A DNA stretch of 64,000 bases from Calcarisporiella thermophila CBS 279.70 (taxonomy: Eukaryota > Calcarisporiellomycota), in the NCBI RefSeq assembly GCF_041956535.1, contig NW_027192198.1:760811-824810 (forward strand), written 5' to 3'. The notes under the pieces were generated by a model that did not search any database, was not told where the DNA came from, and saw nothing but the letters and a program-made list of their open reading frames with translations. A program made the position numbers and the translations under genes. Shown here in pieces: positions 37,387 to 48,609 of this stretch (position 1 is the stretch's first letter; every line of letters begins with the position of its first letter).

Positions 37387-38224
37387 TATGAATTATATAT
37401 AATGAATAGATGGGATCCAAAGTCAAAATACCTTGCAAGAAAATTTTGTTTACTAGAGAAATGCACAGTCATGACAAACAGTCACCGAGAAAGATCCTTC
37501 AAAATGCGTCGATCTCTCCCTCCTCACCACCGGCTGTGCGAAATCAGGCCAACAGAAGCGTAGGTTCATGTGTCCATACCCTGTTCACTTGATGGAGGTT
37601 AATACGGAGCTGGTGAAATCGATCGGGATCGACAGAAATGCGTTTTGGGGTGCACCTATTATTGTATTTAACTCGAAACTTGGCTTTGTTGAGATGCTAT
37701 GTATCAAGAGGCCCCATTTAATGAACTATAGTATTTTACAAGTGAATGACAGTTTGACCAAGCGCCGTTCCGGGTTAGTCCTTAGAAAAGGTCGATTCCA
37801 TCGTCTATCCTTTGTTTGAAGTTAAAACTATATGCTCAGCATCATGGCCTTTCTTAATATTCTGAACAGCGGTCATACCATGGGATTACTAGTAAAATTA
37901 AGCCCAGGATGCTCAAACAGAGATGTAGGCAAAGTCGTTTAATTTCTTTTCTACTTCCACCTTTCGTGTAAACTTAAAGAGAAGAAAAAAAAAGGAAGAC
38001 ATTTAAAAGAAAAAAAAATCTCCAAAGGGAAACATATGGCCCCCAAGTGTATATAAAAAACTGTATAAACTAGAGATTTGGAAACCCAAGCAAGGCAAAA
38101 CCAGATTAACGTGAAATACAAGGAAGTTAAGAATGAGTGAAGAGGAAGAGGCTGCTGATCACACTACAAGCATAGAAAATGTTTTAGCATACACTCGGGG
38201 GAACGGGTTCAATGGAGTTCAAAG
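37387..38224. other. Intergenic
   Basis: 840 bases between SPB1 and UBC13. Short plus-strand frames (37315-37563, 37568-37819) have no known family. Nothing is called. Confidence 0.4.
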
Positions 38225-38958
38225 TCAAGCCCGGCACTTACTTGCATATTTCTTCGTCCAATCGTGGGCTATCCAAAAGCAGAGAGGGTTAGGTAGAAGA
38301 TCCTCTTGAACGAAAGGCAACAAAATACATACCCGTGGCGATTGCGGCCTTTTCATTCTCCTTCCAGTGCTGTGCCACGTCGTTGGCGAGAGGATCGTCT
38401 GGGTTTGGTGCAGAGAGCAGTGCCTGGATAGAGAGCAGCACCGTGCGGATCTGAAGAGCAGGGGACCACTTGTCTAAAATTTGGAATGCACGGCCATGTC
38501 AATGAATTTAGCATCAAGAACATCAAGCGCCGTCGTTCCCCTCTTCCATTACCTTTCAAAATATCCAAACAGATCCTCCCGAGTTTATCGATGTTGGGGT
38601 GATAAATCTTGGTCAAAAAGCGGACCTTTGGCGGAGCCATCGGGTATTCCTCAGGAAGAAAGAGCTCCAGCTTGAAAATACCACCTAGAATGAGGCAGAC
38701 AGAATCATCCATCACGTCGATGTAATACAGAGAGAGGAATCTTAAAGCGTACCCTCAAAGGGAGACTGGCTCGGTCCCGCCATGACGACATCAAAATACC
38801 TCAAGTTATCTTCGTGTGGTGTTGCGCTGATGCCGGGAGCCGGTTCGGCCAAGAGCCGCTCAGTCTCCTACTCATCATTAGGAATGAGGTTAGTGTGAGA
38901 ATGAAGAGCAGAAAATGGCTAGGTCACCCACCTTTACTATACGCTTGGGCAGGGCCAT
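38225..38958 (-). CDS. UBC13: Ubiquitin-conjugating enzyme E2 N (Ubc13), K63 chains
   Basis: Forms K63-linked ubiquitin chains with a Uev partner in DNA damage tolerance. Exons give about 152 residues: [45 protein letters not shown], then [59 protein letters not shown] and [14 protein letters not shown]. The catalytic cysteine is in GRICLDIL, and the HPN tripeptide precedes it. The last exon (from 38269) encodes [14 protein letters not shown] and stops at 38225. This matches Ubc13 in length and in the [16 protein letters not shown] run, which separates it from Ubc4/5. Its intron holds GGGTTAGG at 38286-38293. Confidence 0.96.
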
Positions 38959-39470
38959 GATCTGGTAATCGTAGGCTACTGGATATTAACAAATGAAATA
39001 GAATTCAGCAAGATCCAACGAAACCACACCCAAGATCTCTCTGGAATGGGAGGAGGGAGGGAGATAGATAGTTACCGGTCTAATAGAGAAAATACTAGAA
39101 GGATGAAAAGGAGGAGTCAAGGAGAAGAAATCCTCAGACTTGGGCCACGATTCAAGCGGGAGGTTGAGGGCAGACATCGGGAAAAAGCTTGAATTGACAA
39201 GTTTCTTGTTCATAACCAAAAACTCTATTGGCAAAAGCGCGAATATATAGATATAAATAATACGTACAAGAAATATAGAAAGGAAAATTAATGCTCTTAG
39301 GGGGGGGGGGGAATAAGGAAAGATTCGTTAGAATAGGAAGATATGGAAAGAAGAGTATTTTTCTAGGGTTTTTTATATACATCTAAACAATAAAAAATGA
39401 TCATTTCTGGATTAATCTAGAAATCTATGCTGAACTATTGGTGCTGAACTATTCTAGGAAATGCAATGCT
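38959..39470. other. Intergenic with homopolymer G tract
   Basis: AT-rich spacer containing a run of 12 G (39300-39311), an unusual homopolymer that may also be error-prone in sequencing. No gene. Confidence 0.5.
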
Positions 39471-40480
39471 CTATGCAATATGGGGCATTCCGGGGCGTCC
39501 GCCGCTTAATGGCCTGCCCTCGCGGTTCACCGACCAGAGGGCCGAGCCGCCGATTGATTTTTTAATGCCGTCGGTCAGAGCGACGGCGGTGGCAGGGGGG
39601 AGCACGATGGGCGGTAACCGCAGCTCCTCGATTTCCTGCTGGCCCGGTTGTGGCTGAGGGTTGGAAAGCGGGGTGAAGTTCTTGGGCGACGAGGGGGTCG
39701 ATGCAATCCCTCCGCGGGTGCTCCCCACGTTCGTATATTCCATGCGAGGCGAGTTGGGCATCGACATGGACCCTAATGCAAAGGAACCAGGCGGTAACGG
39801 CATTGGCTGTTGCTGGAACCGAGGCCCTTCTCCGGGGAGGTTCATGCGTAAGCTGGCGTGCGACGGGCCTCCCAATTGCCGGCGCATGAGTTCTTGGCGC
39901 AGCAGAGCATTCTCGCGTTGGAGCTCGCGGATGTAGTCGGCAGCCAGCCGCAATACGGTGCCTTTGTTGGGCCGCTGCTTTTGGTCCGAGGAGGAGGAGG
40001 AGGAAGAGGGGCAGACCAGCTCCGAGATTTCGAGGATGGTGTTGTTGATATTATCGCGGCGACGGCGCTCGACCACATTGTGATTCTCGCGGCGGCGAAG
40101 AATGCGTTCGATGGCAGTTTTGCTGTCGACATCGTTCCTAAAATCCACAGCCAATGTCAACACAGGCCTTGACATGAGGGCATGAATGGGGGGGGAGCCT
40201 ACCTGTTGAGAATGTTGACCCCGTTGACCTTGTACGTCGACTGCTTAGCCTTCCGGCCGCCCGTCTTCTTGATGGCGGACGACGGCTGGTTGGACGAGAA
40301 GTTGAGGAACAGAGGCTGCTGCGAGGGATCGACGTCTTCGCCCGATTCGGGCTCTAATGAGGATTGGCGCGAGGAGGCGGCCGACGAGTCGTAGACGTGG
40401 AAGGCGGGCTGGGCGGAGGGATTGAGGGGGGCCATGGAGGCGGCGGCGACGGCGGGCGAGAAGTTGGAGGATGGAGCCAT
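39471..40480 (-). CDS. bHLH-leucine zipper transcription factor
   Basis: Probable DNA-binding regulator. Exons 40480-40203 and 40137-39471 sum to 945 bases (314 residues). The basic region ILRRRENHNVVERRRRDNIN sits near residues 103-125. Helix 1 NNTILEISELV, a serine loop (SSSSSSSDQ), helix 2 KGTVLRLAADYIRELQREN and a leucine-zipper-like extension (NALLRQELMRR) follow. The H-E-R arrangement in NHNVVERRRR predicts E-box (CANNTG) binding, and the ENHNVVERRRRDNIN block resembles the MITF/TFE, USF and CBF1 subgroup. The N-terminal 90 residues and C-terminal 120 are Pro/Ser/Gly-rich and disordered. The start at 40480 is favoured; an ATG at 40552 is in frame and possible. The gene is GC-rich and faces L26 across a shared promoter. 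Confidence 0.88.
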
Positions 40481-41289
40481 TGGCGAGAGAGCGAGGAGCA
40501 AGCGAAAGCAGCAAGAGAGGCAGGCGAAATTGTTTACCGACAGGAATCCCATGCACCAGTCCAATTCATCTCCGACTATCCTCGTTTGTGTCTCTGTCGT
40601 GAGAGAAAAATTGGCCTGAGGCCGAAAAGGGGACGGCCTTTTGCGAAGCTTGCAAGCCTCCGTTGGTGTGGACCAGTGCTTGCGCTATTTTTGTTCACGC
40701 TTCGTCGCCTCCCCCTCGACGGTTTCGGCCGGAGATGGGTGCATGTGCAAGGCCGCGGACCAGCAAGCGGCCGCCCGAGAAAGGGAAATTGGGCACGCGA
40801 TAAAACTTCCGCGGCGTGCAGTCACGCCCGCAAGGCCGGCCCTTGGTCATGTTTGCTCACCCGCCTGTTTTGGAAACCCGGCCGAAGCGTCGGCCTGACG
40901 AGGGATTTCTGTCTCTGATAACCCGCACAAGCGTTGCGTCACATGCAGCGTCGAATCATGGGCGAGGCGAGGAGCCGGCATTTGAGAAAGCGAGGACTTC
41001 TCTCGATGCCGGCCGTTCTTTACCCTTCTTTCAGGGTTTTCATGGGGATCGAGTGTGGAGGATTGGCCAAGGTAATCTGATCCTGCGCTTTTCCCTCCAC
41101 CCCGCCCCCCCCCTCTCGGCCGGGGAAAAAATACTCCCGACGTCAAACGTCAATTTCGAGGATACGAGGGCGAGGCGCAGCAAGTCTGCATTCTCGGTAC
41201 TAGAGCAAGTCGGCGGGCCTAGCAAGATGAACTTCCTCTTCGAATCCGGCACATCCCTCTCTCCTCGCCATAGCAGATAGCGGTTAGCC
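40481..41289. promoter_or_regulatory. GC-rich divergent promoter region, bHLH gene / L26
   Basis: About 800 bases of unusually high GC content for this window, with several cggccg and ccgaaa-type motifs (for example near 40751, 40860, 41116). It is inferred to hold two divergent promoters. Long frames on both strands are by-products of GC content. Confidence 0.45.
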
Positions 41290-42073
41290 ATGAAGTTCAG
41301 CAAAGGTGCGTGCTCTCCTGGATGGATGGATGGATGACAGGTCGAGAAATGTCGGGTTGGATGGCTTCTGTGAGCCCAGATCGCTATCAACCAAGGCATT
41401 TCCGTTCATTGGCAAACATCTCGATGCTCATGCTTTTAATCTCCAATCTGTAGATGTCAGCTCGTCGCGCCGTAAGAGCCGGAAAGCTCACTTCTCGGCC
41501 CCCTCTAATATCCGCCGCAAGATTATGAGCGCTTCGCTCTCCAAGGAGCTGCGCGAGAAGTACCATGTAAGTTCCTACCTCAGCTCGCGATCAAACGCTC
41601 TGCGCCGATCACTAATGTCTCTAATGGATCAATCCAGGCTCGCTCCATCCCCATCCGCAAGGACGATGAGGTCATGGTGGTGCGCGGCTCGTATAAGGGT
41701 CGTGAGGGCAAGGTTGTACAGGTGTATCGTAAGAAGTGGATCGTCCACATTGAGCGCTTGAACCGCGAGAAAGTCAACGGTAGGAGGCCCGATGTCCTCA
41801 TTTTGCGTTGGCCATTGACTCACTAGGCGATATTATCTAAATATGCTAGGCTCCACCGTCCCCATTGGCATCCACCCCTCCAAGGTGGTCGTGACCAAGC
41901 TCAAGGTCGACAAGGATCGCAAGAGCCTCCTGGAGCGAAAGGACCGGTCCGCTTCCTCCAAGGGCAAGGAGAAGGCAGAGGATGCCATGCAAGAGGTATG
42001 TGTATATAATGTAGGGGGTGAGAGGAGGAACCAGAATGTTTCTAATATTCAATGCATTGCCATTATCTAGTAA
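41290..42073 (+). CDS. RPL26: 60S ribosomal protein L26 (uL24)
   Basis: Cytosolic large-subunit protein. Exons 41290-41305, 41454-41566, 41638-41779, 41850-41995 and 42071-42073 give 139 residues. The product begins [20 protein letters not shown] and contains [59 protein letters not shown] and [20 protein letters not shown], then a Lys/Glu-rich tail. The KOW motif is present. The first exon carries only 16 coding bases, a layout common in ribosomal protein genes. The stop codon TAA falls immediately after the last acceptor, so the final exon codes only for stop. Codons end mainly in G or C, as expected for a highly expressed gene. Confidence 0.96.
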
Positions 42074-42243
42074 ATGACCTAGGCGTGCTTTTTGATATCG
42101 TTTTGCTGAGGAAAACAAAAAACAATATAAATAAATATTTTTATTCTTTTAAACATACCAACTTGGTTCCATTCGAATATTAAATTCCAATACTAATGCA
42201 CATTAGTCGAAAAGAAGAATATTAGCCAACGAATACCTGTCAT

Positions 42244-43527
42244 TTATTTAATTTTTCGCAAGTGCTCTCCTGTGGCAAGCACGGTGAGCTCGTCTCCAAT
42301 CGACACGGATCCGGCTAGGACCAAATATCGGTTAGTGTCCCATCCATCTGTCTATGCATCTAGTAACCGAAGAAATTCCAGAGCTTACAGGTTGTCTTCA
42401 TGACACAGTTCATTCCAAAGCAGGCGGTGTAAGGCGCCCCCTTATCCACCCGCCTGTATCCCTGAAGGGTCCTCTGCGGCTGGTGCTTAGGGTGGGGCTC
42501 GCCGGTCTCATGATTGACGTTGGGGATGGTGCAGCGTGTGCATCTGCAAGCGACATGGTACTCCACACCTCCAATGGTAAAGCTTAGCCAGGTGTCTTCG
42601 GAGAAGGGAGAGCATCCGCTCACCACCACATTGGGGCGGAAGTGTAGAATGTGAACGGGCGTCTCAAGCCGAGAGTTGAGATCTTCGAGAGATGCCTCGG
42701 AGATCAGAAGCATGGGGAAATAGTCTTGAAACGCAGACTATACAAAACAAAAGAGAAAGCGGATTGGCAGGGTTGAGTGGATTGGCTTGTTGGCCAGGAT
42801 TTTCGTTCTTGGCCACGCGCAAGCAAGCAGTATTACCTGTGCCTGGAACCCTAGCTCTTGCTCACTCGGAGTATGATGCTCCACCTTACGGATACCCTCC
42901 AAAGACTTGTGCACGAGCCTGACCTCTTTTCCGAGGAACCGGCTTAACCACTCGGCAGCTGCATCGCCCATGTCATAGGCATCGACCTTATCCGCCCACA
43001 CTTGCACCACCACCTTACGTTGTACGATGGCTTGTCTGGCAAATTAAAGAAGTAGTGAAAAAAAATTTTTGACCGTGGAGGCGACGGCCTACTTACGTTG
43101 GAACCAGGGGAAGTTCCAATTCTTCCATTCCAGGAGCTGTAAGAGTGAGTGTGCCTCCCGTTGGGTGATTGGGGTCTTCGTGTATGTTGGGGGTGATAAG
43201 CACCATCCTCGGAGACTCGCGTTGCGAGAGCTTGTTCATATCAGAAGTTATAATAGCCCATTGCCTATCATATTTGAAACCATCTACATCGGAAATATTT
43301 GGAGATATTAAAAAACAATCCAAAGGCAACATGGTCGATGGAAAAACGCTTAATCACATTGGTTGATGGTGAGTGAGGTCTGAGGCACACCTCGGCACGA
43401 TTTAATTGGATAGATATAGAGCTAGCAGAGGGCCAAAGCATCATGAGAAACGGCACAAAAACCTCATGGGCCCAGCCATCACTCAACGAGGAATTACCTG
43501 GGAGACTTTGATATGTTCAGTCACCAT
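42244..43527 (-). CDS. MOSC domain protein, mARC-like molybdoenzyme family
   Basis: MOSC proteins carry a sulfur or molybdenum cofactor; the mARC type reduces N-hydroxylated compounds with cytochrome b5. The first exon (43527-43498) reads MVTEHIKVSQ and joins to LYIYPIKSCRGVPQTSLTIN, the MOSC_N signature. Further exons give FKYDRQWAIITSDMNKLSQR, the MOSC_N beta-barrel (LELPLVP) and then MLLISEASLEDLNSRL, FRPNVVVSGCSPFSEDTW and CRCTRCTIPNVNHETGE; the cysteine in VVSGC fits the conserved molybdenum ligand position. The tail AGSVSIGDELTVLATGEHLR ends at 42244. No membrane anchor is visible at the chosen start, unlike animal mARC. Length is near 300 residues. Confidence 0.88.
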
Positions 43528-43994
43528 CGCGTCCTTCACAACCGCAGGCGAAGAGTCCAAATCTTGCAAATGGGTGCCTTTATTTGGCCACGGTCTATAG
43601 ATATATATATATATATATAAACTCAAGACCAACGCTGACTCACAAGGAGTGCTCTGTGACTGCCCAGGAGATGCAAATCAAGTCCCTATTCGCCTTCCGC
43701 TCGAGCATTCCATGACTGCCAAAGCGGAAGGCGAATCTAATCGATGCATTTACCAGACGGCCTCTGATTGGCCAGTTAAAAATAATAAGGTAAAAAAGCT
43801 TGCGCTTCTTATGTCCATTATCTCATGTAACGAGAGTTTTAGTTCATCTGCTGGATCGCTTCTCTCCCTCTCTTTCTTCCTCCCCTATCGGCCCCTCCAT
43901 CGACTTTAGAGATCATCTCGCATCATCTGTAATAACTACACACTCATCTAATACATCTATACCTCTATTTCCCCATATCCCTTAAAAATAGACC
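43528..43994. promoter_or_regulatory. Divergent promoter region, MOSC gene / DUF7707 gene
   Basis: About 470 bases with a (ta)n run at 43600-43619 and CT-rich tracts near 43860-43890. A short inverted pair gccttccgc / gcggaaggc lies at 43693-43701 and 43723-43731. Regulatory role is inferred. Confidence 0.45.
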
Positions 43995-44615
43995 ATGCGG
44001 CCCATTGTTGCTCTCCTTATTTCATCTTTGTTTACTTTTGCGTATGCCTTCGACATCAATACCGTGGATAATTCCACTCGCGCTCTGTTCCCGACCTGGT
44101 GCACTCATCAAAAAGCATCGTGCGAGAACATTTGCTATGAGAATGGCCTGACGACGCAAGCCAATAACTGCGATGACAAGACTCTCGCGTACCACTGCAT
44201 CTGCAGCAACGGCCTCGCGCCGAATTCTTCGCAATACACTCAAACGATTCCCTACTTCATATGCACGACAGATCGCGAGGACTGTATTCGTGGATGCAAA
44301 ATAGCTGATGCCACCTGTGTGGCACAGTGCCATGCTAGAGCCAACTGCACTGCAACCGAGCCGAAAAAGTAAATATCCCTTCATTAATGTTAAGCACACA
44401 ATGGGGCTGATTCCGACATCTTGTTTTTTAGATACAATCGCACTAGCACTAGCACCATTGGCATGGGAACCCCCAGCAGCGTCAACCCCGCCAATAATCC
44501 AACCTCCACTAAGCCATCGGGTATCTTTGCTCAGAGCGATTCGGCTTCCTCCGGCATCAATATCGGGTTTGTGGTGTTTTTGAGCGCTGCGGTGTTCTTC
44601 TTCAGTCATTTCTAG
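43995..44615 (+). CDS. Secreted GPI-anchored Cys-rich protein, DUF7707-like
   Basis: Probable cell-wall or surface protein. Exons 43995-44368 and 44432-44615 sum to 558 bases (185 residues). A signal peptide is plain (MRPIVALLISSLFTFAYA, cut near residue 18). The Cys-rich domain (about 25-120) shows WCTHQKASCENICYENG, NNCDDKTLAYHCICSNG, PNSSQYTQTIPYFICTTD and a run of paired cysteines; these blocks match the fungal DUF7707 pattern. A Ser/Thr/Asn-rich stalk follows. The last 18 residues are hydrophobic (GFVVFLSAAVFFFSHF), as in a GPI-anchor signal, with a Ser/Gly cleavage zone before it. Several N-glycosylation sequons are present. Function is unknown. Confidence 0.8.
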
Positions 44616-46093
44616 ACAATCCGTCTCGGCCGTGTAGAATATCACTCCCCCCAAAATGTCTACGACTCTTGCACGTTTAAGCTTATATATATACTATGCT
44701 TATTCTCTTTTACCTATTTCATTAATGGTCGTTCACATAATTCTCTACTTATATATCAAGATATTTTCCAGAAACTATTTTATTTCTATTTCTATATCTA
44801 TCTCTATTTCTATTTTATATTCTCTATTTACGCAACTTAACATATGCCTTCTTTTCTCCTCCTTAATACGTTTATATTCGACCAGGCCCTTATTTTCCCC
44901 CCCACTTATGACGTTCCACTCTGACTGTCTCTAAAGCATCGTCTTCAAATAAAAAAAAATAAACCCCTTGACTTACTTATTTATCCATGCTTGCTCCACG
45001 ATGAAATCTTGAGTAGTATAGCCGCATTCCATGCATGACGGCACCAACCTAAGATGAGTAAATTATGATTTTGCGGAAAAGCCCATCTAAGACCTTTCAG
45101 AATAGCGGCCTGCCTACTAGCAATGGTCCGGCGTTCCGATCCCTGTCCTCTTTGTCATAGTTTGTCAGGCACTTATGCCGTAATATGTTTGCTGCCCCTT
45201 GCATGAACCGTCCTCCCAAACCACAGTTGCGTGCAGTGTTCAGACCAATGCAAACAAGCGCTGAAAATAGGAATCAGCATTCGACATTGCCCAGGACGGA
45301 GAGATGCAGAGCCTGAAATGTCATGCCTGGCCGTCCCAAGTAAGGTTCTGCTTGCTCCGGGATATAGTTGAGTCATTGCCGAATTTGCCCATCCAGGCTT
45401 TCATTTAGAGACGTCTGGTTCAACAAGCCCTGCCACAGCCAGGTCCACCGACTCGTTTCTCAAGGCCATCGACAGATATAGAAGAATTCCGTCTTGTTTT
45501 ACCTGACAAGGCAATAGACCGACCTTTAGAATAGTGAATTTAACCCGAGAATCTCTGAAACTAAGACTAAGGAAATCCCAGAAATCTGTGGAGGGCAAAG
45601 TTGAAGGGGAGGGGGGGGGGGCGGCGAAAGTCATAGGGAAGCCAGAGAAGGAGGGGGAAATTGGGCGAGAACAAGCAGGTCTATAGGTGCCGCGGTGGGC
45701 CGAGCTTGATCGTAGAGCTGGGAGGAGAGGGAGGGATGGGAGGCGGAATACGACTCCGAGGCGCAGGACGGGCAGTTGGGCTGTGGCTTCTGGATTCGGT
45801 ATGAAGAGAGCTGAAAAAGGGAGAAGATCCCGTCTTTTCAAGAAGAGCAAATGCTGGCGAGGATTCCTCTGGGCATCTTCCGTTTGACACACACTCTGAG
45901 TCATTTGAGTCAAGGCAAATTTGATATCCGAGGATACTAAGCGAAATTACTCCTCGTGAAATTTTGAAAGTGGATTTCCTTATGCTCACCAATGAAAATT
46001 CTATAAACGGGAGGGGGGTCTCGTAAACATAAATTTTCCTTGGACTTTCTTTATTTTCCTTACTCTTTTGGATTTTTTTTCCATCACTGAAAG
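44616..46093. other. 1.5 kb intergenic, ALA synthase upstream region
   Basis: No gene recognised. It contains AT-rich repeated tctatttctat at 44783-44823 and a run of 11 G at 45611-45621. The minus-strand frame at 45401-45913 is Pro/Ser-rich with no family and overlaps the likely promoter. Confidence 0.45.
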
Positions 46094-47931
46094 ATGTTGA
46101 CTGCTCTCAACCATTTTACCAAGGCTTGCCCTTTCCTCAATAAGACCTCGGTCTCCACTCTGAGAAGCCTCTCGACGAAGCCCGCCATGGGCGAGAGTGG
46201 CATGACCAATGCGCTCCTCTCGGCCGCAGAACGATGCCCCGTGATGCACAAGGCCCTCGTTGCCCGCCAGTGCGCTCATGTCTCCACCACCTCGCGGGCG
46301 GCGAAACCCGTCTCCTCCCGGGTCAATGCTGCCGCTGTCAACGAATCCTCCCCATTCATGCAACCTGTGCTGGGGACGAAGGCGGTCGAGGGTAATCATC
46401 TAGCAGTTTATCAGGAATGATGATAGGCCATGTACACTTAATTAATTGACATTCCAATAGCTTGCCCTGCGCATCAAGCCAAAGCATCGTCGACATTCGA
46501 CTATGAGGCCTTCTACAACGAAGAGATCGAGAAGAAGCACAAGGACAAGAGCTATCGCTACTTCAACAATATCAACCGGCTTGCCCAGGAGTTTCCCCGT
46601 GCGCACACGGTCAACGAGAAGGATCGTGTCACCGTGTGGTGCAGCAACGACTACTTGGGCATGGGGCGTCATCCGATGGTGGTCGATTCGATGAAGTGAG
46701 TTGCTTTTGGATGGATGTGCGATCATCCCCATCCTCCTCCCCCTCCCGATGGCTGACCTTCTCTTTGCGTCTGCATCACAGGAAAACGCTCGATCGCTAT
46801 GGTGCTGGCGCTGGTGGGACACGAAACATTGCCGGCAATGCCGCCCTTCACTTAAATTTGGAACGTGAGCTTGCTAGCCTTCACCGCAAGGAGTCCGCGC
46901 TCGTTTTCAGCTCTTGCTACGTGGCCAACGACGCCACCCTCAGCACCCTGGCCTCGAAACTTCCCGGATGTGTGATATTTTCCGACGCCTCCAACCACGC
47001 CTCCATGATCCAGGGGATTCGCCACTCGGGGGCTCGCAAAATGATCTTCCGGCACAACGATCTGGAGCACTTGGAGCAGCTTCTCCAGTCGGTGGATCTG
47101 CACGTCCCCAAGATTATCGCCTTCGAGTCGGTCTATTCGATGTGCGGCTCCGTGGGGCCGATCCGAGAAATATGCCAGCTGGCTAAGAAGTATGGTGCCA
47201 TCACCTTCTTGGATGAGGTGCATGCGGTGGGAATGTACGGCCCCCGGGGGGCGGGTGTTGCTGAACACTTGGACTATGAGATGAATGCGGCTTGTCCGCT
47301 GCCCAAGCCGGGCTCCGCCCTGGACATGGTCGACATTGTGACGGGCACGCTTGGAAAGGCCTACGGTGTGGTCGGCGGGTACATCGCTGCCTCCGCCTCG
47401 CTTGTCGACATGATTCGCTCCTACGCGCCCGGCTTTATCTTCACCACCTCGCTGCCGCCATCGGTGGTGGCCGGTGCGCTCACCTCGGTTCGATATCTGA
47501 AAGAGTCGCAGGTGGAGCGCCGCATGCAGCAGCTCAACACCCGCGAGTTGAAGCAGCGTCTGGCGGACCTTGACATCCCCGTGGTCCCGGGGCCGTCCCA
47601 CATCGTGCCCGTCCTGGTCGGGGAGGCCGAGGTGTGCCGATTTGCCTCGGACCAGCTCTTGCACGACCACAACATCTACGTGCAGGCCATCAACTATCCC
47701 ACGGTGGCCCGGGGCGAGGAGCGCCTGCGCATCACGCCCACCCCGGGACACACCCCCGAGATGATGGACCAGCTGGTGGACGCTCTGGTGGACATCTGGA
47801 AGCGCAACAGCCTGAAGAAGGTGAGCGACTGGCGCTTGGAGGGCGGTCGCGCCAATGTGGGCGTCCAGGGCCAGGAGGTGAGGCCGGTGTGGACGGAGGA
47901 GCAGCTGCAGGTACAACCCTGCGCCGCCTAA
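46094..47931 (+). CDS. HEM1: 5-aminolevulinate synthase, mitochondrial
   Basis: First enzyme of heme synthesis: glycine plus succinyl-CoA gives 5-aminolevulinate, PLP-dependent, in the mitochondrial matrix. Exons 46094-46391, 46461-46695 and 46782-47931 sum to 1,683 bases (560 residues). The N-terminal 100 residues are a basic, Ser/Ala-rich presequence with Cys-Pro motifs (KACPFL, RCPVMH and, across the first intron, EACPAH), which are candidate heme-regulatory sites. The catalytic core starts [50 protein letters not shown] and the PLP lysine in [15 protein letters not shown] are present. Codons are strongly G/C-ending, unlike the genes at the left of the window. The C-terminal 40 residues extend past the family core. 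Confidence 0.96.
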
Positions 47932-48609
47932 GAGGGGCCTCGCTCCAACCTCACGGCCGACTTGCCCGGCTTCCCACCACGAAATTAATTATGTAGTCCA
48001 TACCTCCATGTTTTGTTGGTTTTGTTTAATTATCCTCCCCCCTCTTTTCAATGGCAATGCAAAAAGATAGTAATATTTTAAAAAAAATCAGAAAATGTTT
48101 TGATATATAGTTTGACATGGCCCCCTGCATGTTTTTTTAAGTTTTCTCTTTTGAATGGCCCACGAGAATTGCTTGAGCACATAATAAATTGAAATTAATG
48201 CAGATAGCCATGCCCCTCCTACGAAGCCATGAGTAGAACGAAAAGAATCCATGCAACTTAAAAACTGAATCAACATATATATATTATATATGTATATATA
48301 GATTTAGGGGCATAGTGCGTAGAGACAGGATAAGATAAAAAAGAGAATTTGAACATATATAATAATATTGTACTAATTGGGAAGATAAAAAAAAATTATT
48401 ATGTATATTGAAAAGCCATAGAAAAAAAGTATTGCGGATTAGGCTGAATAGAAGGGTCAAAATAAATACGAGAGATTAGGTGATAAGGGGGTCAGAGAAC
48501 CTAGTCCATACTGATGAACAAGAGGCGAAAAAAAAACAAGGAGAAAAGCAGGTTGAAAGGGGAAAAAAAAAGGCGAGAGAATATACATGCATAGAAAAAA
48601 GATTGCTAG
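47932..48609. other. Intergenic
   Basis: AT-rich, convergent 3' sides of two genes. It holds a tatatatat tract near 48276-48298 and long A runs. No gene. Confidence 0.5.

Noticed and set aside
45401-45992. Minus-strand frames of 103-170 codons near ALA synthase
   Set aside because: Pro/Ser-rich, GC-driven, overlapping each other, no recognised motif; probably promoter sequence.
46852-47916. 354-codon minus-strand frame, His-rich
   Set aside because: Mirror of the ALA synthase coding exon, where codon bias creates an open antisense frame.
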